A DNA stretch of 45,520 bases, from positions 1-45,520 of the forward strand of contig JALSID010000376.1 in NCBI GenBank assembly GCA_026981825.1. Direction: 5' to 3'. The first letter of the stretch is position 1. Each line of letters opens with the position of its first letter. Source of the stretch: Planctomycetota bacterium. Its GTDB lineage: Bacteria; Planctomycetota; Planctomycetia; JALXBF01. Below the pieces are notes generated by a model. It was not told the origin of the DNA. It did no database searches and was given only the letters and a program-made list of their open reading frames with translations. Both the position numbers and the translations under genes were made by a program. This document shows positions 44,250-45,520 of the stretch, piece after piece.

Positions 44250-45520
44250 TCACTCGCCCCTGTCCTCGTGCCGCCGCTGCAGGAGAACACGCCAGCCCAG
44301 AGCCCCGGCCGCGTCCCGTTCCCGTGTATCGAACCGGACGGTTTCCAGCGACACGAACGCGAAATGCTTGGCAAAATCGCCAACGAGCTCGGCCTCGGTC
44401 ACTCTAGGGGGCCCGTAGTGGCGTTCTTCGTTGGCGTTTCCGGCCAAGATGAACACCAAGCTGCCCGGGCCGGTGACGCGCAACAGGCTGGACACGTAGC
44501 CATCGGCTGCGAACCGACGAACGCCGTGATAGCATCCCCTATCGAACACCAGGTCGTAGCGGGGCAGGCCTTCCGGCAAGTGCAGCACGTCCGCCACGTA
44601 GAAGCGCACGCGGACGCCCGCTTCCTGCGCTTTCCTGCGTGCGATTGCGATTGCCCGAGGTGCGAGATCCAGACCGGTCACATCGAATCCCTTGCCGGCC
44701 AGGTAGATGGCATTCGTCCCGGATCCGCAACCGAACTCAATGACCGAGCACGGCTTCAGTTGGCCCGACTCCACTGCACGGCGCAGGTGGCTGTCGGGCC
44801 GTCCTGTGTCCCAGGGGGGGACGTGACCGGGCGCATAAGCGCGGTCCCAGCGAGCGATCAGGTTCGCACCGGCTTCACCGTGGGGTAGCACACCGGCAGG
44901 CAGGGGCTGTTCGATCCAACCACCGCCATCGTGCATTCGCAGGACCCCTGGGTCGGCTCCGTCGTCCGGGAAAAGCAGCTCATATTGTTCGCGCCCGACT
45001 TCAACCGAGATGACCAGCCTGTGTTCATCGACGCGCACAGTAGCCGGCGGATGAGCGGGGGGCTGGGACTGATCACTTGCCCGAACTACCCAAACGTCCG
45101 TTTTCACCACGCGAGCCCCCTCATGGGTGACACGACATCGTACGCGGTGCGGCCCATCGCCCGTTTCGTTTTTGCTACGCTTCGCATCGTCCGTGACGGT
45201 GACCTCGGCAGTCGTGAGCAGTCGAGCTCTCACGGTGAACCCGGTCCCGCGCAGGCTTACGTCGAGTTCGTCCTGTGGGCCTTTGCTGACCGTGACCGCT
45301 TCCTGGGCCTGCAGCAGATACACCGTTACCGGGGACCGATGCCAGCGTATCAGGACGAGGATGTCCGGCTTGATGCAGAGTACGCGGTACTCTTCAACCG
45401 GCTGTTCCCACGGGCTTCGCGGGGGCCCAGATCGCAGGATCGCGTAAGTGAAACGGGCGTGCTCCTGGTAGGCGGACACGCGATCCATGGAAAGCAGCGA
45501 CGGATCGGGAAGCGCCTGGC
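44250..45520 (-). CDS. Beta-rich domain fused to class I SAM methyltransferase (5' end outside window)
   Basis: The frame is open from the stop at 44250 to the right edge; the ATG at 45488 is preceded by in-frame codons that still look coding (LPDPSLLSMD), so the true start is probably outside. The visible N-terminal part (about 200 residues) is beta-rich, with EYRVLCIKPDILVLIRWHRS resembling the KPD strand of heparinase II/III C-terminal sandwiches. The C-terminal half is a Rossmann methyltransferase: SVIEFGCGSGTNAIYLAGKG (motif I), FDVTGLDLAPRAIAIARRKA (motif II), VRFYVADVLHLPEG and YDLVFDRGCYHGV. This is close to the TehB/thiopurine-methyltransferase group. The pair of domains in one chain is unusual, and the substrate is unknown. 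Confidence 0.82.
   Translation of the reverse strand, partial: QALPDPSLLSMDRVSAYQEHARFTYAILRSGPPRSPWEQPVEEYRVLCIKPDILVLIRWHRSPVTVYLLQAQEAVTVSKGPQDELDVSLRGTGFTVRARLLTTAEVTVTDDAKRSKNETGDGPHRVRCRVTHEGARVVKTDVWVVRASDQSQPPAHPPATVRVDEHRLVISVEVGREQYELLFPDDGADPGVLRMHDGGGWIEQPLPAGVLPHGEAGANLIARWDRAYAPGHVPPWDTGRPDSHLRRAVESGQLKPCSVIEFGCGSGTNAIYLAGKGFDVTGLDLAPRAIAIARRKAQEAGVRVRFYVADVLHLPEGLPRYDLVFDRGCYHGVRRFAADGYVSSLLRVTGPGSLVFILAGNANEERHYGPPRVTEAELVGDFAKHFAFVSLETVRFDTRERDAAGALGWRVLLQRRHEDRGE

Overview
The window looks like a chromosomal segment of a GC-rich planctomycete (Planctomycetota; a Pirellulales-like or thermophilic relative is a guess). The strongest clue is the exported VWA/STN protein at 14580-17426, with its glycine-leucine repeat and a C-terminal EPDSWEKNGGKG-type segment that I associate with planctomycetes. 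Supporting clues are a DUF6812-type protein, a Ser/Thr kinase with a GYF_2-like tail, an ECF sigma/anti-sigma operon, EF-hand enzymes with signal peptides and very large secreted jelly-roll proteins. I see no phage, plasmid, insertion sequence, CRISPR array, rRNA or tRNA.

Layout. 1-4.2 kb: a CBS-domain (CNNM/hemolysin C-like) membrane protein cut by the left edge, a Ser/Thr kinase, a small DUF6812-type protein and an HEMFH zincin-like protein. 4.6-8.6 kb: an N-acyl-D-amino-acid deacylase-like amidohydrolase and an SMP-30-like propeller on the minus strand, diverging from rlmN. 8.9-10.9 kb: a minus-strand operon of ECF sigma factor, membrane anti-sigma candidate and DUF3106-like membrane protein. 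11.5-12.7 kb: ribD. 12.8-13.1 kb: a hairpin-dense intergenic stretch. 13.1-17.4 kb: two envelope-type genes, one VWA/TPR/STN/Gly-rich and one TPR-like with a beta-rich C-terminus. 18.0-21.7 kb: a GT4 glycosyltransferase and an AsnB-type asparagine synthetase, typical of polysaccharide clusters. 22.1-25.8 kb: pyrR-pyrB-pyrC followed by a NYN-domain protein. 26.0-29.5 kb: a core MetE-like zinc methyltransferase diverging from a coiled-coil protein plus metF. 29.9-31.6 kb: DUF302, Dabb-domain and HAD-phosphatase genes. 31.6-33.9 kb: an exported EF-hand O-methyltransferase and an APC permease. 34.8-45.5 kb: large exported proteins, a coiled-coil small protein, a second GT4, a DUF4962/heparinase II/III-like protein and, at the right edge, an apparent fusion of a beta-rich domain with a class I methyltransferase.

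How it works together. Housekeeping functions (pyrimidine, riboflavin, one-carbon/methionine, rRNA methylation) are interleaved with signalling and envelope or polysaccharide functions. Operons are short and intergenic gaps unusually long (several of 300-860 bp). High GC produces long antisense open frames that I judged to be shadows. U-tract intrinsic terminators were not seen.

The least explained items are the beta-domain/methyltransferase fusion at the right edge, the exported methyltransferase with EF-hands, the VWA/STN/Gly-repeat pair, the hairpin cluster after ribD and the short MetE-like protein next to metF. All functional assignments come from motif reading by eye; no database search was run.
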